Assembly (NCBI GenBank): GCA_016463105.1
Contig: JAEMRY010000021.1
Location: 1-14,223, forward strand
Direction of reading: 5' to 3'
DNA from: Ilumatobacteraceae bacterium
GTDB lineage: Bacteria; Actinomycetota; Acidimicrobiia; Acidimicrobiales; Ilumatobacteraceae
Length of the DNA: 14,223 nt
Shown: in pieces, positions 12,977 to 14,223 of the stretch
Layout of the letters: each line of letters begins with the position of its first letter
How positions within the stretch are numbered: the stretch's first letter is position 1
Translations under genes and position numbers: made by a program
Notes under the pieces: model-generated
The model's database searches: none
Told to the model about the DNA's origin: nothing
The model's input: only the letters and a program-made list of their open reading frames with translations

Positions 12977-14223
12977 TTGAGTTCAAATAAAAGCGCAAGT
13001 TTCGCGGCAACAGTTGAGCCGAGCGAAGTTGGGTTTGATCCAAGTCGCCTAGCAAAAATTGATAGTCACTTTAATCGCTACGTAGACGAAGGTCGCTTGG
13101 CCGGCTATGCAGTTGCAGTTGCTCGTCATGGCAAAGTTGCTCACTTCTCAATGTATGGCTCAAAAGATTCTGAAACTGGTGAACCAATCACCGACGACAC
13201 GATGTATCGCATCTATTCAATGTCGAAGCCGATCACTTCGGTTGCATTGATGATTCTCGTAGAACAAGGTCTGTTGCAACTAACTGATCCAGTCAGCAAG
13301 TTCATCAAGTCATTTGGCGACACTCGCGTTTGGAGTACCGGCACCGTACTCAAACCATTAACAGCGGCACTTACAGAGCCAGTGCGTATTTGGCATCTGC
13401 TTACACACACAGCAGGTTTGACCTATGGATTTTTGTACACAGATGTCGTAGATGATATGTATCGACGCGCTGGCTTTGAGGCAGGTGTTGCTTTTCATGA
13501 TTCGCTCGAAGTTGTCTGCGATAAATATGCAGCGTTGCCGTTGTTGTTTCAGCCAGGTTCAAGTTGGAACTACAGCGTGGCTACCGACATAGTTGGTCGA
13601 GTTATTGAAGTAGTTTCGAAAATGCCGCTAGATGAATTTTTAGAAAAAAATATTTTTGGCCCATTAGGTATGAGAGATACGGCGTTTCATGTGCCAGAAG
13701 AAAAGCGCTCACGCATGGCGTCGCTTTATGGATATCACGAGCCAACTCATTCGAAAGTCAAACTAAATAATTATGGCGATAACGCATTTTCGAAGCCAGA
13801 GTTTTTATCTGGTGGTGGTGGTTTAATTTCGACTGCCGCTGATTATTTTAAATTTATTCGGATGCTTGAAGGAAAGGGCAAACTCGGTGATGTTCGAATT
13901 TTGTCATCTCGCACGATTGAGTTCATGACGCAAAATCATTTACCAAATAATGCAGACATCTCAACATTCGGCCGCCCGCTAGGTGAAGAAATTTTCTACG
14001 ATGGGCTTGGCTTTGGTCTGGGCTTCTCGGTTGTCGTAGATATGGCCAAGAGTCGTGTGATGTGCCCGAATGGAACATTCGGCTGGGGCGGAATGGCCAG
14101 TACTGCATTTTGGGTTGACCCTGTCAATGAGGTCAGCGCGATGTTCTTCACACAGTTAGTGCCTTCAAGCACTTATCCGATTCGTCAGTATTTACGTTCT
14201 CTGGTTTACGCAGCACTAGTTGA
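12977..14223 (+). CDS. Beta-lactamase-family serine hydrolase (class C/EstB-like), C-terminus cut by the window
   Basis: At least 415 residues are encoded without a stop before the window ends; the family is usually about 380-430 residues, so only a few may be missing. It contains RIYSMSKPITS (78-88) with the SxxK pair Ser81 and Lys84. WHLLTHTAGLTYG (139-151) follows, then NYSVATDIVGRVIEVVS (198-214) with Tyr199 in the YxN-type position but Val instead of Asn. PLGMRDTAFHV, SGGGGLISTAADYFKF and a C-terminal FGWGGMAST in place of the KTG triad strand complete the pattern. YSV and GWGG are typical of esterase, LovD-like or D-aminopeptidase-like members rather than true beta-lactamases. No signal peptide is seen, suggesting a cytoplasmic enzyme. 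The TTG start follows GGAG by 6 nt, 26 nt after galU. The substrate is unknown. Confidence 0.88.
   Translation, partial: MSSNKSASFAATVEPSEVGFDPSRLAKIDSHFNRYVDEGRLAGYAVAVARHGKVAHFSMYGSKDSETGEPITDDTMYRIYSMSKPITSVALMILVEQGLLQLTDPVSKFIKSFGDTRVWSTGTVLKPLTAALTEPVRIWHLLTHTAGLTYGFLYTDVVDDMYRRAGFEAGVAFHDSLEVVCDKYAALPLLFQPGSSWNYSVATDIVGRVIEVVSKMPLDEFLEKNIFGPLGMRDTAFHVPEEKRSRMASLYGYHEPTHSKVKLNNYGDNAFSKPEFLSGGGGLISTAADYFKFIRMLEGKGKLGDVRILSSRTIEFMTQNHLPNNADISTFGRPLGEEIFYDGLGFGLGFSVVVDMAKSRVMCPNGTFGWGGMASTAFWVDPVNEVSAMFFTQLVPSSTYPIRQYLRSLVYAALV

Overview
The window is a gene-dense, AT-moderate stretch of bacterial chromosome with intergenic gaps mostly under 60 bp. It looks like housekeeping and envelope-metabolism DNA, not a mobile or defence island. 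The best taxonomic guess is a lower-GC actinobacterium, perhaps an aquatic Acidimicrobiia-type lineage. Reasons: an actinobacterial-style HisN; a divergent pair of an FmdB/Ruc-like gene (followed by a small SAF-like gene) and galU, an arrangement familiar from actinobacteria; a D-aminoacylase-like amidohydrolase of a type common there; and TANNNT -10 boxes lying exactly 6 nt upstream of start codons, the geometry of leaderless genes. No search was run, so this assignment is inference.

Layout, left to right. (1) Minus-strand unit 3213->1: a D-aminoacylase-family amidohydrolase, a CapA-type lipoprotein, and the N-terminus of an isopenicillin N epimerase-like PLP enzyme cut by the window edge. 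(2) Plus strand: a single gene for a membrane-anchored CoxG/SRPBCC protein, divergent from unit 1. (3) Minus-strand unit 7596->3920: PAP2/inositolphosphotransferase-like membrane enzyme, dxs, and a histidinol-phosphatase-like hisN, with gaps of 13 and 7 nt. (4) Plus-strand unit 7656->11271: tldD, tldE/pmbA (4-bp overlap), uppP (5-nt gap). (5) A four-copy 14-bp tandem repeat containing the stop codons of two convergent genes. (6) Minus-strand unit 12120->11310: a cysteine-free FmdB-like protein, then a small membrane SAF/CpaB-like protein. (7) Plus-strand unit 12147->14223: a short, divergent galU, then a beta-lactamase-family serine hydrolase that runs off the window.

Functional themes are isoprenoid and lipid-carrier supply (dxs, uppP, PAP2), sugar-nucleotide supply (galU), proteolytic maturation (TldD/E), and possibly D-amino acid or gamma-glutamyl chemistry (aminoacylase, CapA-like protein, epimerase-like enzyme).

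I found no CRISPR array, tRNA, rRNA, transposase, prophage or toxin-antitoxin signature, and no clear unknown multi-gene system. The most interesting signals are the uniform leaderless-promoter geometry at transcription-unit heads, the overlapping back-to-back -10 boxes between fmdB and galU, the stop-codon tandem repeat, and the loss of all zinc-ribbon cysteines in the FmdB/Ruc-like protein.
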